NCBI GenBank assembly: GCA_052032225.1
Contig: JBPEWY010000063.1
Coordinates: 1-64,000 of the forward strand
DNA length: 64,000 bases
Source: JBPEWY01 sp052032225
GTDB lineage: Bacteria; Bacteroidota; Bacteroidia; Flavobacteriales; Flavobacteriaceae
Direction of reading: 5' to 3'
Below, piece after piece: positions 7,032 to 15,951 of the stretch; position 1 is the stretch's first letter, and each line of letters opens with the position of its first letter. A program made the position numbers and the translations under genes. Under the pieces are notes generated by a model, which was not told the DNA's origin, searched no databases, and saw nothing but the letters and a program-made list of their open reading frames with translations.

Positions 7032-8138
7032 TTGATACAACTCGAAGATAAATACTTTATTCCGTTTATTTCATCAGCAGAAATTCAGGAACAAGTAAAA
7101 AGAGTTGCCCACGAAGTTGCAGAAGATTTTAAGGATGAGGTGCCAATTTTTATTTGTGTCTTGAACGGAGCATTTATGTTTGCTGCAGACTTCTTAAAAG
7201 CCTATCCGTACCCGTGTGAAGTTAGCTTTGTAAAGTTAAGCTCTTACAGAGGTATTTCGTCTACCGGTATTGTAAAAACATTGTTAGATGTGCCGGAAAA
7301 TGTAAAAGGCAGAAGCGTAGTTATTTTAGAAGACATAATAGATACCGGAAGAACACTTAAAGAGTTGCTACACATATTTTCTGATATTAATGTAAAAAGA
7401 TTTAAAATTGCAGCTATGTTTTACAAACCTGAGGCGTACAATGGGGAGTATAACATAGATTATGTTGGTATAAAAATTCCGAACAAATTTATTGTTGGCT
7501 ACGGTTTAGATTACAACGAGCTTGGCCGTAACCTTCCAGATGTTTATCAATTAAAAGAAACACACATGATTAACTTAGTGCTTTTTGGGAAACCCGGAGC
7601 AGGTAAAGGAACGCAAGCAAAATTTTTAAAAGACAAATACAATTTAAAACATATCTCTACCGGCGAAGTGTTTAGATATAATATTAAAAATGGTACCGAT
7701 TTAGGTAAAGAAGCCAAAACATATATAGATAAAGGAGAGCTGGTGCCCGACAGTATTACTATACAAATGCTTGAAGAAGAGGTAAATAAAAATCCTGATG
7801 CAAACGGATTTATTTTTGATGGTTTCCCAAGAACCATTGCACAAGCAGAGGCGCTAGATAATTTGCTTAGTGCAAAAGACATGAAAATAGACGCTACCAT
7901 TGCTTTAGAAGCCGATGAGAACGTGCTTTTACAACGCCTTTTAGAGCGCGGTAAAGTAAGTGGGCGCACTGATGATCAGGATGAAGAAAAAATTAAAAAC
8001 CGCTTTGAAGAATATAATCAAAAAACAGCACCTCTTATAGACTACTATAAAAAACAAGGGAAATTTTATAGTGTAAACGGTATTGGAGAAATTAATGAAA
8101 TAACAGATAGATTAAGTAAAGTAATAGATGAGCTCTAA
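7032..8138 (+). CDS. Fused hypoxanthine phosphoribosyltransferase - adenylate kinase
   Basis: One uninterrupted 368-residue frame holds two purine-salvage enzymes. Residues 1 to about 175 are a hypoxanthine-type phosphoribosyltransferase with PRPP motif VVILEDIIDTGRT (96-108). Residues about 179-368 are a full-length adenylate kinase: P-loop GKPGAGKGT (186-194), DGFPRT, and a short LID with no zinc cysteines near RGKVSGRTDDQDE. The first half makes IMP or GMP from free bases; the second balances AMP, ADP and ATP. No ATG exists upstream before an in-frame stop at 7017-7019. TTG at 7032 gives the family start MIQLEDKYF, and TTG at 7029 is the alternative. An internal ATG at 7567 could also yield free Adk. 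The downstream gene overlaps by 11 bases. Confidence 0.93.
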   Translation: MIQLEDKYFIPFISSAEIQEQVKRVAHEVAEDFKDEVPIFICVLNGAFMFAADFLKAYPYPCEVSFVKLSSYRGISSTGIVKTLLDVPENVKGRSVVILEDIIDTGRTLKELLHIFSDINVKRFKIAAMFYKPEAYNGEYNIDYVGIKIPNKFIVGYGLDYNELGRNLPDVYQLKETHMINLVLFGKPGAGKGTQAKFLKDKYNLKHISTGEVFRYNIKNGTDLGKEAKTYIDKGELVPDSITIQMLEEEVNKNPDANGFIFDGFPRTIAQAEALDNLLSAKDMKIDATIALEADENVLLQRLLERGKVSGRTDDQDEEKIKNRFEEYNQKTAPLIDYYKKQGKFYSVNGIGEINEITDRLSKVIDEL

Positions 8139-8925
8139 CGTAAACTATATACAAAACTTAAACACACAACTCGAGCCACTACGTAAACAAATAGTGGCTC
8201 ATTCTTTATACAACAATGTACACTCTGTACAAGATTTAACCGTTTTTATGCAATATCATGTATTTGCTGTGTTTGATTTTATGTCGCTATTAAAAGCATT
8301 GCAAAACATGTATACACAAACACATGTGCCTTGGACACCAAAAGGAGATCCAAAAATTAGACGCTTTATAAACGAGATAGTTCTTGGCGAAGAAAGCGAT
8401 TTAGACGCACAAGGAAACACAATGAGCCATTTTGAGATGTATTTGCAGGCTATGCAACAAGCTAATGCTAACACTCAGTCAATTGAAAGTTTTATAGGTG
8501 CACTAAATCAACAAAAAAATATTTCAGAAGCTTTACAAATAGCTCAAGCTCCCCAAGCCATTAAAGATTTTGTAAACTTCACATTTTCTATAATTAACAC
8601 TAACGAGGCTCATAAAATTGCAGCTGTTTTCACCTTCGGAAGAGAAGATTTAATTCCGAATATGTTTTTAAGCTTGGTAAAAAACATACAAAACCAAGTT
8701 GCCAATAAGTTAGATAAATTTGTTTATTATCTTGAAAGACATATTGAGTTAGATGGTGATGAGCACGGACCAATTGCTTTACAAATGATTAGTGAGTTGT
8801 GTGGAGATGATGCAAATAAATGGGAAGATTGCTTACAAGTTAGCAAACAAGCATTATTACACAGAAAGCAATTGTGGGATGGTGCTTTACAAGAAATAAA
8901 AAACAAAGCTGTATTAACAAGCTAA
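8128..8925 (+). CDS. DUF3050 family protein (heme-oxygenase-like fold)
   Basis: A 265-residue soluble protein recognised as DUF3050 from its N-terminal half, including LEPLRKQIVAHSLYNNV and the stretch around FMQYHVFAVFDFMSLLKAL. Other conserved parts are VPWTPKGDP, and RHIELDGDEHGPIAL near the C-terminus. The family is related to heme-oxygenase-like/TENA helical proteins, several of which bind a di-metal site; the His and Glu in ELDGDEHGP suit such ligands. Substrate and role are unknown. Its start overlaps the end of hpt-adk by 11 bases and obgE follows after 12 bases, so it is co-transcribed with them. Confidence 0.85.
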   Translation: MSSNVNYIQNLNTQLEPLRKQIVAHSLYNNVHSVQDLTVFMQYHVFAVFDFMSLLKALQNMYTQTHVPWTPKGDPKIRRFINEIVLGEESDLDAQGNTMSHFEMYLQAMQQANANTQSIESFIGALNQQKNISEALQIAQAPQAIKDFVNFTFSIINTNEAHKIAAVFTFGREDLIPNMFLSLVKNIQNQVANKLDKFVYYLERHIELDGDEHGPIALQMISELCGDDANKWEDCLQVSKQALLHRKQLWDGALQEIKNKAVLTS

Positions 8926-8937
8926 AAAACTAAAACA

Positions 8938-9945
8938 ATGACCGAAGGTAATTTTGTAGATTACGTTAAAGTATATGTAACGTCTGGGAATGGAGGTAAG
9001 GGGTCTACACACCTTCGAAGAGAAAAATATGTAGCCAAGGGAGGTCCGGATGGCGGAGATGGTGGTAGAGGCGGTCATGTAATTATTAAAGGAAATAAAA
9101 ATCTTTGGACACTATATCATTTTAAATTTAAGAAACATTTTAGAGCCGGACACGGAGAACACGGAAGTAAAAACCGAAGCACCGGAGCAGACGGAGAAGA
9201 TGTGTATTTAGAGGTGCCTCTGGGAACTGTAGTTAGAGATACAGAAACCAACCGGATTTTATTTGAAATAACCGAAGACGGCCAAGAAAAAATTATAGCT
9301 CAAGGTGGTAAAGGAGGTAGAGGAAATTGGCATTTTAAAAGTGCAACCAACCAAACTCCTCGGTATGCTCAACCTGGATTGCCTGGTGAAGAAAAACGTA
9401 TTACGTTAGAGTTAAAAGTATTGGCAGATGTTGGCTTAGTTGGGTTCCCTAATGCAGGTAAATCTACGTTGTTGTCTGTTATTACATCGGCAAAACCTAA
9501 AATTGCCGACTACGAGTTTACTACCTTAAAACCTAACTTAGGAATTGTTAAATATAGAGACTTTAAAACCTTTGTAATGGCCGATATTCCCGGAATTATA
9601 GAAGGAGCGGCAGAAGGTAAGGGTCTTGGTCATTACTTTTTAAGACACATAGAACGTAACGCAACATTACTTTTTTTAATACCTGCAGATAGTAAAGACA
9701 TAGTAAAAGAGTATAATATTTTACTGGACGAATTAAGAAGGTACAACCCGGAACTGCTAGATAAAAACAGGCTTATTGCTATTTCTAAATCAGATATGTT
9801 AGACAATGAGTTAAAGGCAGAACTTAAGGAAGAACTAGATAAAGTTTTTACAACAACCCCTTATCTTTTTATCTCTTCGGTTGCCCAACAGGGTATTACA
9901 GAGCTAAAAGACAAACTCTGGCAAATGCTTAATGAAGAGGCTTAA
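8938..9945 (+). CDS. obgE: GTPase Obg
   Basis: Ribosome-associated GTPase needed for 50S maturation and stress control. The glycine-rich Obg fold occupies residues 1-160 (GGPDGGDGGRGGH at 35-47). The G domain has G1 GFPNAGKS (169-176) and G3 DIPG (216-219). G4 reads SKSD (283-286) instead of the canonical NKxD. The 335-residue length fits the short Bacteroidota form without the C-terminal OCT domain. It is the last gene of the hpt-adk, DUF3050, obgE run. Confidence 0.97.
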   Translation: MTEGNFVDYVKVYVTSGNGGKGSTHLRREKYVAKGGPDGGDGGRGGHVIIKGNKNLWTLYHFKFKKHFRAGHGEHGSKNRSTGADGEDVYLEVPLGTVVRDTETNRILFEITEDGQEKIIAQGGKGGRGNWHFKSATNQTPRYAQPGLPGEEKRITLELKVLADVGLVGFPNAGKSTLLSVITSAKPKIADYEFTTLKPNLGIVKYRDFKTFVMADIPGIIEGAAEGKGLGHYFLRHIERNATLLFLIPADSKDIVKEYNILLDELRRYNPELLDKNRLIAISKSDMLDNELKAELKEELDKVFTTTPYLFISSVAQQGITELKDKLWQMLNEEA

Positions 9946-9982
9946 AAGGGAACGCTTTTTGTGTTATATTTAAATAAAAAAC

Positions 9983-10510
9983 ATGAAAGTTAAAGGGGTA
10001 CTATTAGTATTAGCATGTTTTGTTTTTGGTTGTTCTTCACCAAGAGTAGTATATGATTTTGATTCTCATACTAATTTCAGCACCCTGAAAACCTATGCTA
10101 TTTATAACCCCCTAGATACAGGACTTAGTGATTTAGACACTAAGAGGTTATTAGAGGTCTTAAACGCATCTCTTGCTAACTTAGGTTTTAAGCACAGCAA
10201 TAATCCAGACTTTTATATAAACGTAACTACAAAAAAATTAGAAGTTACTCCTAATAGTCAGGTTGGAGTTGGAGTTGGCGGTACAGGACGAAATGTTGGA
10301 GGTGGTGTTTCTGTTGGCATTCCTTTAGGAAGCAATATGCCTACAACACAATTTACTTTTGATGTTGTTGATGCATCAACCAATCAACTTATTTGGCAAG
10401 CTATTGCCGAACATAAAATTAGCGAAAAGGCATCACCAGACACAAAAAAGGAACAACTAAAAATAGTAGTAAATGCTGTTTTTAAAAACTTTCCTCCATC
10501 AAACAAATGA
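9983..10510 (+). CDS. DUF4136 lipoprotein
   Basis: A 175-residue lipoprotein. Lipobox VFGC gives lipidated Cys17. The mature part shows the DUF4136 pattern: VVYDFDSHTNFSTLKTYAIY at the start, a glycine-rich middle (residues about 92-112), and late FDVVDASTNQLIWQAIAEHK. DUF4136 proteins are small outer-membrane-associated lipoproteins of unknown function. It overlaps the next gene by 4 bases (ATGA), indicating translational coupling. Confidence 0.85.
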   Translation: MKVKGVLLVLACFVFGCSSPRVVYDFDSHTNFSTLKTYAIYNPLDTGLSDLDTKRLLEVLNASLANLGFKHSNNPDFYINVTTKKLEVTPNSQVGVGVGGTGRNVGGGVSVGIPLGSNMPTTQFTFDVVDASTNQLIWQAIAEHKISEKASPDTKKEQLKIVVNAVFKNFPPSNK

Positions 10511-11391
10511 AGCATTTTATTTTAATAATATTTATAACTTTTTGCTTATCGGTCTATAAAACAACTGCACAAGAGCATATAATTGTGCAAGTAGATTCTT
10601 TATTAAAAAGAAAAAACTATAATGAAGCTAAACAATTACTTATTACCCAAATTAACACTAATAAATCGGATGATTTAATTGAAAAACTGGGAGATGTATA
10701 TGGTTTAGAAAAGAATTGGGATAAAGCCATAGAATATTATAAAATGCTAGTTAAAAGCAACCCCAAAAGTGCAAATTATAATTATAAGTTAGGAGGAGTT
10801 TTGGGAATGAAAGCCTTGTCGGTAAATAAATTTAAAGCACTTGGGTTAATATCAGATGTTAAATATCATTTTACACTTGCTGCAAACTTAAATAAAGAAC
10901 ACATAGATGTAAGATGGGCACTGATAGAATTGTATTTGCAATTACCCGGAATTTTAGGAGGAAGTATAAAGAAAGCTAAAGAATATGCCTCAGAGTTAGA
11001 AAGCCAATCACCAATAGAAGGGTATTTGGCAAAAGCCTATATTGCAGACTACACAAATAATAACAAAGAGCATAAAAAGTGGTCTTTAAAAGCCATTAAT
11101 CTTGCAGAAAATATTAGTAGTACCTACCCCAGAGTTAATATACACTACCAACTTGGTAAAATAGCTTCAACATACAATGTTGCATTAAACACCGGTTTAA
11201 AACATCTTACATGGTTTGTGAAAAGGCATAATCAATCAAATAACATAAAAGTAGAGTGGGCGTACTATCATATAGCTAAAATTTACTTGCTTAAAAACCA
11301 ACAAGACAAAGCAAAAACTTATATAGCAAAGGCCTTAAAAGTAAATCCTGATTTTAATGAGGCTATAAAACTCAAGAAAAAGTATTTATAG
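10507..11391 (+). CDS. Exported tetratricopeptide-repeat protein
   Basis: A 294-residue protein with an N-terminal hydrophobic signal ending near TTAQE, then TPR-like helical repeats. Clear ones are near residues 55-90 (LEKNWDKAIEYYKMLVKSNP) and at the C-terminus (KNQQDKAKTYIAKALKVNP). TPRs mediate protein contacts; the partner is unknown. It is coupled by a 4-base overlap to the DUF4136 lipoprotein, so the two may work together in the envelope. That link is inferred from position only. Confidence 0.75.
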   Translation: MKHFILIIFITFCLSVYKTTAQEHIIVQVDSLLKRKNYNEAKQLLITQINTNKSDDLIEKLGDVYGLEKNWDKAIEYYKMLVKSNPKSANYNYKLGGVLGMKALSVNKFKALGLISDVKYHFTLAANLNKEHIDVRWALIELYLQLPGILGGSIKKAKEYASELESQSPIEGYLAKAYIADYTNNNKEHKKWSLKAINLAENISSTYPRVNIHYQLGKIASTYNVALNTGLKHLTWFVKRHNQSNNIKVEWAYYHIAKIYLLKNQQDKAKTYIAKALKVNPDFNEAIKLKKKYL

Positions 11392-11399
11392 TTTTCTTC

Positions 11400-11432
11400 T
11401 TTGCTGCATAGCACATCAAATAATTATCTTTA
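11400..11432 (+). promoter_or_regulatory. Promoter of mpl
   Basis: TTTG at 11400-11403, a 21-base spacer, then TATCTTTA at 11425-11432, one mismatch from the TAnnTTTG -7 consensus. The ATG follows 16 bases later. This supports the ATG at 11449 over the longer TTG-initiated reading from 11401, which would start inside the promoter. Confidence 0.6.
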
Positions 11433-11448
11433 CCCAAAAATTTTAAAT

Positions 11449-12804
11449 ATGCACATTCATTTTATAGCTATTGGCGGAAGCGCCATGCATAATTTAGCTA
11501 TAGCACTACATAACAAAGGATATAAAATAACCGGAAGCGACGATATTATTTTTGAGCCCTCTAAAAGCCGATTAGAAAGTAAAGGTTTGTTGCCGGAATC
11601 TTTTGGTTGGTTTCCTGATAAAATAACTAAAAATGTTGATGCTGTTATTTTAGGAATGCACGCTAAACCCGATAATCCTGAGCTTATAAAAGCGCAAGAA
11701 TTAGGGCTTACAATTTATTCGTACCCTGAGTTTTTATACGAGCATTCTAAATATAAAACCAGAGTTGTTATTGGCGGAAGCCATGGTAAAACCACTATTA
11801 CCTCTATGATATTACATGTGTTAAATTATCATAGCGTAACAACAGATTATATGGTTGGTGCTCAATTAGATGGTTTTGAAACCATGGTGCAGCTATCTAA
11901 TGAAAATGATTTTATTGTGTTAGAAGGCGATGAATATTTATCTTCTGCTATAGATAGGCGACCTAAATTTCACTTATACAAACCCAATATTGCATTGCTT
12001 AGTGGTATTGCCTGGGATCATATAAATGTATTTAAAACGTTTGATGATTATGTAGAACAGTTTAAAATTTTTATAGAATCTATAACGCCCGGAGGTATTT
12101 TGGTTTATAATGAAGAAGATGAAATTGTTAAGCAATTAGTAGAAGATACAACGGCACCAATTAAAAAATATCCATACAAAACCCCCGACTATTTTATTGA
12201 AGACGGCGAAACCTATTTGCAAACTTCAGAAGGGCCATTACCGGTATCTGTTTTTGGAAAGCATAATCTAAATAATTTGGCCGGCGCTAAATGGATTTGC
12301 CAGCATATGGGAATAGACGAAATAGATTTTTACGAAGCAATAGCATCGTTTAAAGGGGCAAGCAAACGTTTAGAAAAAATAGCAGAAAACAACAGCTCGG
12401 TTATATATAAAGATTTTGCTCATTCACCAAGCAAAGTAAAAGCAACTACACAAGCCGTAGCAGAGCAATATTCTAACAAAAAAATAGTAGCTTGTTTAGA
12501 GTTACATACTTATAGCAGTCTTAATGTTAATTTTTTAGAGCAATACAAAGGAACATTAAATGCAGCACAAGAAGCAGTAGTTTTTTATTCGCCTAAAGCA
12601 GTTGAAATTAAAAAATTACAGCCGGTTTCTAAAGAGCAAATTGCAAACGCATTTAACAGAACCAATTTACAAGTATTTACAAATCCGGAAGATTTTAAAG
12701 CGTTTTTATTTTCTAAAAACTTAGAAAATACAGCTTTGTTGCTAATGAGTTCCGGAGATTATGGCGGGTTAGATTTTAATGAGGTAGCTAACCTGGTTAA
12801 GTAA
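11449..12804 (+). CDS. mpl: UDP-N-acetylmuramate:L-alanyl-gamma-D-glutamyl-meso-diaminopimelate ligase
   Basis: Mpl re-attaches the recycled tripeptide L-Ala-D-Glu-mesoDAP to UDP-MurNAc, a peptidoglycan recycling shortcut in the cytoplasm. The 451-residue protein has the Mur-ligase layout. It starts MHIHFIAIGGSAMHNLA (Rossmann-like UDP-binding part), then the ATP loop GGSHGKTTITSM and the central LEGDEYLSS. The C-terminal domain has YKDFAHSPSKVKATTQA. ATG 11449 is chosen because it gives the family N-terminus and follows a good promoter. It converges with the flavoprotein at 12810 with only 5 bases between stops. Confidence 0.95.
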   Translation: MHIHFIAIGGSAMHNLAIALHNKGYKITGSDDIIFEPSKSRLESKGLLPESFGWFPDKITKNVDAVILGMHAKPDNPELIKAQELGLTIYSYPEFLYEHSKYKTRVVIGGSHGKTTITSMILHVLNYHSVTTDYMVGAQLDGFETMVQLSNENDFIVLEGDEYLSSAIDRRPKFHLYKPNIALLSGIAWDHINVFKTFDDYVEQFKIFIESITPGGILVYNEEDEIVKQLVEDTTAPIKKYPYKTPDYFIEDGETYLQTSEGPLPVSVFGKHNLNNLAGAKWICQHMGIDEIDFYEAIASFKGASKRLEKIAENNSSVIYKDFAHSPSKVKATTQAVAEQYSNKKIVACLELHTYSSLNVNFLEQYKGTLNAAQEAVVFYSPKAVEIKKLQPVSKEQIANAFNRTNLQVFTNPEDFKAFLFSKNLENTALLLMSSGDYGGLDFNEVANLVK

Positions 12805-12809
12805 TATGT

Positions 12810-13436
12810 TTAACGTTGGTTGTGGGCTTCATACAGAGCATTAATAAAAGCAGAAATGTCTTTTTTCTGGCTCTTAATAAGCGCTTTTTTTGCAAGCTCT
12901 TGATCGGTTTTTAATTTATCTTGAGATAATTTAAACTTGCCTTCCCATTGTGTTATTGCAATTTCAAAACCTACAATGTAAGGTAAGGCAGCATCCATTT
13001 TAGGATTATCTGGGGTTAATTTAAACTTATGCTCGGGTGCTTCTAAAAAAGAAGTCATATTTAACATAGTTTGTTTTACTTTTTTTAAATCCGTGTATCG
13101 GGTAATAGTGCCTTTTACATGAGCAATTATATAGTTCCATGTAGGCAACTGTTTGGTACTATACACAGAAGGAGATATATAGCAATCAGGTCCATAAAAA
13201 ATAGCAGTAGCCTCTGCTCCGTCTGTTAAAGTGGCAACCTGTGGGTTGTATTTATCAATATGCCCCACTAATTTACCAAGAGTAGAATCATGCTCTCTCT
13301 CAAAAACCAAAGGTATATGTGTTATAAAAGGCATGTTATTTTTTACGGTTATTAATGTAGCAAACGGATATTGCTTAATAACATTAATAACATTGTTGTA
13401 ATTGTTTTCCTGATGATGTTTTGGAGGATAGTTCAC
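12810..13436 (-). CDS. FMN-binding negative transcriptional regulator-like protein (PaiB family)
   Basis: A 208-residue protein matching the PaiB/FMN-binding split-barrel family. It shows NYPPKHHQENN at the start, FATLITVKNNMPFITHIPLV, the conserved GHIDKYNPQ, FYGPDCYISPSVY, LPTWNYIIAHVKG, and IVGFEIAITQWEGKFKLSQ near the end. PaiB of Bacillus represses sporulation and protease genes, but most homologues are uncharacterised flavoproteins, so a regulator role here is not shown. It follows the DUF1569 gene on the same strand with a 9-base gap. Confidence 0.88.
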   Translation of the reverse strand: MNYPPKHHQENNYNNVINVIKQYPFATLITVKNNMPFITHIPLVFEREHDSTLGKLVGHIDKYNPQVATLTDGAEATAIFYGPDCYISPSVYSTKQLPTWNYIIAHVKGTITRYTDLKKVKQTMLNMTSFLEAPEHKFKLTPDNPKMDAALPYIVGFEIAITQWEGKFKLSQDKLKTDQELAKKALIKSQKKDISAFINALYEAHNQR

Positions 13437-13445
13437 AATAAATAA

Positions 13446-13898
13446 TTAAACACCAAATTGAGTTAAATGATGGTTTAAGTGCTTATACTGCATTTTGCCC
13501 CACTGCTCTGTAGTAAATTTTCCAAAGAAAGGATGTGTGGGCCAGTTATTATTATCTTTTAAAGAAACAAAATGATTAATTTGTTTAAGAAGTTCGTTTT
13601 TTTCGGTTTCAAACTCATGTTCTGAAGTTATTTTAAAATCAGAAGGCGTTGGAAGATTTTTTTTCCAAGGGGTATCATTGTACATATGCTTTTTGTACAT
13701 TTTAAATAATAACTTTTTAAAAAAGTTTGGCTTACTTTTTAAAGCCATACTTCCGTCGGCTACTTTAAAAGGTAGTTGGCAATGTTTTAGCATTTGCCCA
13801 ACACTCATGCTTCCCCATTGGGGTTGCGTGTCTTTAGAGAGCTTTTCTATACGTTCTTTTACTTCGGTAAATGTATCAGCATCAAATAAAGATTTCAT
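13446..13898 (-). CDS. DUF1569 family protein
   Basis: A 150-residue soluble protein of the DUF1569 group, which has a DinB-like four-helix fold. Marks are the start MKSLFDADTFTEVKERIEKL, MSVGQMLKHCQLPF (the His likely a metal ligand), HPFFGKFTTEQWGKMQYKHL, and the end LNHHLTQFG. These histidines suit a DinB-type metal site. Activity is unknown. It diverges from radC across 59 bases and is followed by the PaiB-like flavoprotein, probably one transcript. Confidence 0.85.
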   Translation of the reverse strand: MKSLFDADTFTEVKERIEKLSKDTQPQWGSMSVGQMLKHCQLPFKVADGSMALKSKPNFFKKLLFKMYKKHMYNDTPWKKNLPTPSDFKITSEHEFETEKNELLKQINHFVSLKDNNNWPTHPFFGKFTTEQWGKMQYKHLNHHLTQFGV

Positions 13899-13935
13899 TG
13901 TATTAGTTTTTACTTTTTTGAAAAGTACAATTTTT

Positions 13936-13943
13936 TATCTTTA
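13936..13943 (+). promoter_or_regulatory. Candidate -7 element for radC
   Basis: TATCTTTA, one mismatch from TAnnTTTG, ends 14 bases before the TTG start of radC. The nearest TTTG (13917-13920) is only 15 bases upstream, closer than usual. It lies in the 59-base divergent region with the DUF1569 gene. Confidence 0.4.
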
Positions 13944-13957
13944 TAAAAAAAGTAATC

Positions 13958-14656
13958 TTGACGCACAAACCCATTTCGTTCTCTATAAAACAATGGTCTG
14001 ATGAAGATCGTCCCAGAGAAAAACTTCTAAAAAAAGGAACCGCTTCTTTAAGTGACGCAGAACTTATAGCAATTTTAATAGGTAGTGGTAATAAACAAGA
14101 AAGTGCTGTAGCGCTCTCTAAACGTATTTTAGCACAAAACAATAACCAATTAAACACGCTCGGCAAACAAACTATACAGCAATTAATGCAATTTAAAGGC
14201 ATTGGTGAGGCTAAAGCCATTAGTATTGCAGCTGCATTAGAGTTGGGTAAACGACGACGCTCTGAACAAGCTGCACAACTACCCAAAATAATGTCAAGTA
14301 AAACAGTTTTTGAATTGTTACAACCTACAATTGGAGAGCTACCTCACGAAGAGTTCTGGATTTTATATTTAAACAATGCCAATAAAGTGTTGCAATCTAC
14401 ACAACTAAGTAAAGGAGGTATTACTGGCACTTTAGTTGATGTTAGGTTGGCTTTAAAACACGCATTAACGCTTGGAGCTGTTGCTGTTATTTTAGCCCAC
14501 AATCATCCGTCAGGAACATTACAACCAAGCACAGCCGATGTAAAACTTACCCAAAAAATGCAAACAGCATGTAATGCTTTAGATATAGCTATGCTAGATC
14601 ATTTAATTATAACCGAAAAAACGTACTTTAGCTTTGCAGACGAAGGGTTGTTGTAA
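13958..14656 (+). CDS. radC: RadC family JAB/JAMM protein
   Basis: A 232-residue RadC homologue. N-terminal helix-hairpin-helix part: SDAELIAILIGSG and FKGIGEAKAISIAAALELG. The C-terminal JAMM metalloprotease-like fold has EFWILYLNNANKVL, the metal motif HNHPSG and late DHLIIT. Despite the name, a repair role is not established for the family. The frame offers no ATG at the expected place; TTG 13958 gives the family start (MTHKPISFSIKQW), and the ATG at 13994 is out of frame. It is followed after 2 bases by the next gene. Confidence 0.93.
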   Translation: MTHKPISFSIKQWSDEDRPREKLLKKGTASLSDAELIAILIGSGNKQESAVALSKRILAQNNNQLNTLGKQTIQQLMQFKGIGEAKAISIAAALELGKRRRSEQAAQLPKIMSSKTVFELLQPTIGELPHEEFWILYLNNANKVLQSTQLSKGGITGTLVDVRLALKHALTLGAVAVILAHNHPSGTLQPSTADVKLTQKMQTACNALDIAMLDHLIITEKTYFSFADEGLL

Positions 14657-14658
14657 CT

Positions 14659-15951
14659 ATGGTTTTAATTTTTACTCACAAAGTCACTCCAAGATTAACG
14701 TATATAATGAAGCATGTTTTTACCAGAATGCTTCAAATAGAGGTGAATTTTACCACTAAAGTAGAGGAGTTTATAGCACATTCAGGTCCTAAGCTAACCT
14801 ACTCAAAACAACCATTACAAAACGAATTTTTTATAAAAAGCCACGATTTACTCTTTGAGCAAGGATTAAATGATTATGATGTAAAAGTACAAGACTGGAA
14901 TGGTGTTCCTTGTTTTTTTGGTGTTCCGGAGCAGTGTAGTTTGCCTTTTGATGTTTTTGCAGCAAGTTTTTATTTGTTAAGTCGGTACGAAGAGTATTTG
15001 CCACATGTAAAAGATGAGCACGGAAGATACCCTTACCAAGAAAGTATAGCTTTTAAAAACAATTTTTTACAATTACCTGTGGTAGATATTTGGGTTTTAC
15101 GATTGTTTGAAGCATTAAAGGAGAGGTTTCCAGAAATACAAAACCCATCAAAGCAATACAATCAAATATCTTTAATAGATGTAGCAGTTTCATCTGAGTT
15201 TACCGGGAGGGGTATTATCAGAACAATTGCCGGGTATCTGTTAGACTTGAGTCAATTTAGAATCAAAAGAGTTTTGCAGAGAACGCTGGTTTTACTTAAA
15301 ATAAAAAAAGATCCGTTTAACAATTTTGATTGGCTTATAGCTTTACATAAGCGGTTTAAAACACACATAATTTTCTTTTTCTTACTGGCAGATTATGCTA
15401 CTTACGATAAAAATATTTCTGTTAATACAAATAGCTTACGGTATTTAATTAAACATGTAGCAGATTATAGTATAGTTTCTCTGATGGCTTCTTACCAATC
15501 TGTAGGTTTTTTAGAGGTTTTAAAACAGGAAAGAAAAAGATTAATAGAGATTATTAACAGACCGGTTAAACGAATTAGGTTTAGGTTTAATAGAATAATA
15601 ATACCCGAAACGTATCAAGAAATTGTAGAAGCAGAATTTAATGAAGATTATTCTATGGGGTACGATGGTGTTTTGGGATTTAGAGCAGGAACTTGCTCCC
15701 CTTTTTATTTTTTTGATGTAAGTCATGAAACCCAATTACCTGTAAAAATTAATCCATTCTGCGTTCATACAACAGCACTCAGTAAAATAGAAACTCAAGA
15801 TACAATTGTAAAAACAGTACAAGAGCTCAAAAAAAGTGTCAAGTCTGTTAACGGAACATTTATTTCGGTTTTTTTAAATGATTTTCTTGGTACAAAAAAC
15901 ACAGTAAATTGGAAAGAAGTTTATAAAACAATTTTGTCTGATGAAGCTTAG
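14659..15951 (+). CDS. Polysaccharide-deacetylase-like protein with degenerate catalytic motifs
   Basis: A 430-residue protein resembling the Bacteroidota polysaccharide deacetylase family that carries an N-terminal DUF7033-type domain. Family marks: start MVLIFTHKVTPRLTYIMKHV, FIKSHDLLFEQG, LPFDVFAASFYLLSRYEEY and DYSMGYDGVLGFRAGTC near the C-terminal third. The catalytic sites look lost. The DxD-type motif reads DVAV (174-177), the segment where I expect a His-Pro-Ser-Tyr motif reads LMASYQS (275-281), and the later Arg-Gln-His region reads RIRFRFNR. It is probably not an active deacetylase; this comparison is from memory of the family. It sits between radC and the nucleotidase, overlapping the latter by 11 bases. 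Confidence 0.75.
   Translation: MVLIFTHKVTPRLTYIMKHVFTRMLQIEVNFTTKVEEFIAHSGPKLTYSKQPLQNEFFIKSHDLLFEQGLNDYDVKVQDWNGVPCFFGVPEQCSLPFDVFAASFYLLSRYEEYLPHVKDEHGRYPYQESIAFKNNFLQLPVVDIWVLRLFEALKERFPEIQNPSKQYNQISLIDVAVSSEFTGRGIIRTIAGYLLDLSQFRIKRVLQRTLVLLKIKKDPFNNFDWLIALHKRFKTHIIFFFLLADYATYDKNISVNTNSLRYLIKHVADYSIVSLMASYQSVGFLEVLKQERKRLIEIINRPVKRIRFRFNRIIIPETYQEIVEAEFNEDYSMGYDGVLGFRAGTCSPFYFFDVSHETQLPVKINPFCVHTTALSKIETQDTIVKTVQELKKSVKSVNGTFISVFLNDFLGTKNTVNWKEVYKTILSDEA

Noticed and set aside
9958..9972. TTTG and TATATTTA before the DUF4136 gene as a promoter
   Set aside because: The two elements are only 3 bases apart, far from the usual 19-21.
13903..14286. A 127-codon open frame on the minus strand
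   Set aside because: It lies opposite radC, has a composition unlike a real protein and starts nowhere near a promoter; radC is certain on the plus strand.
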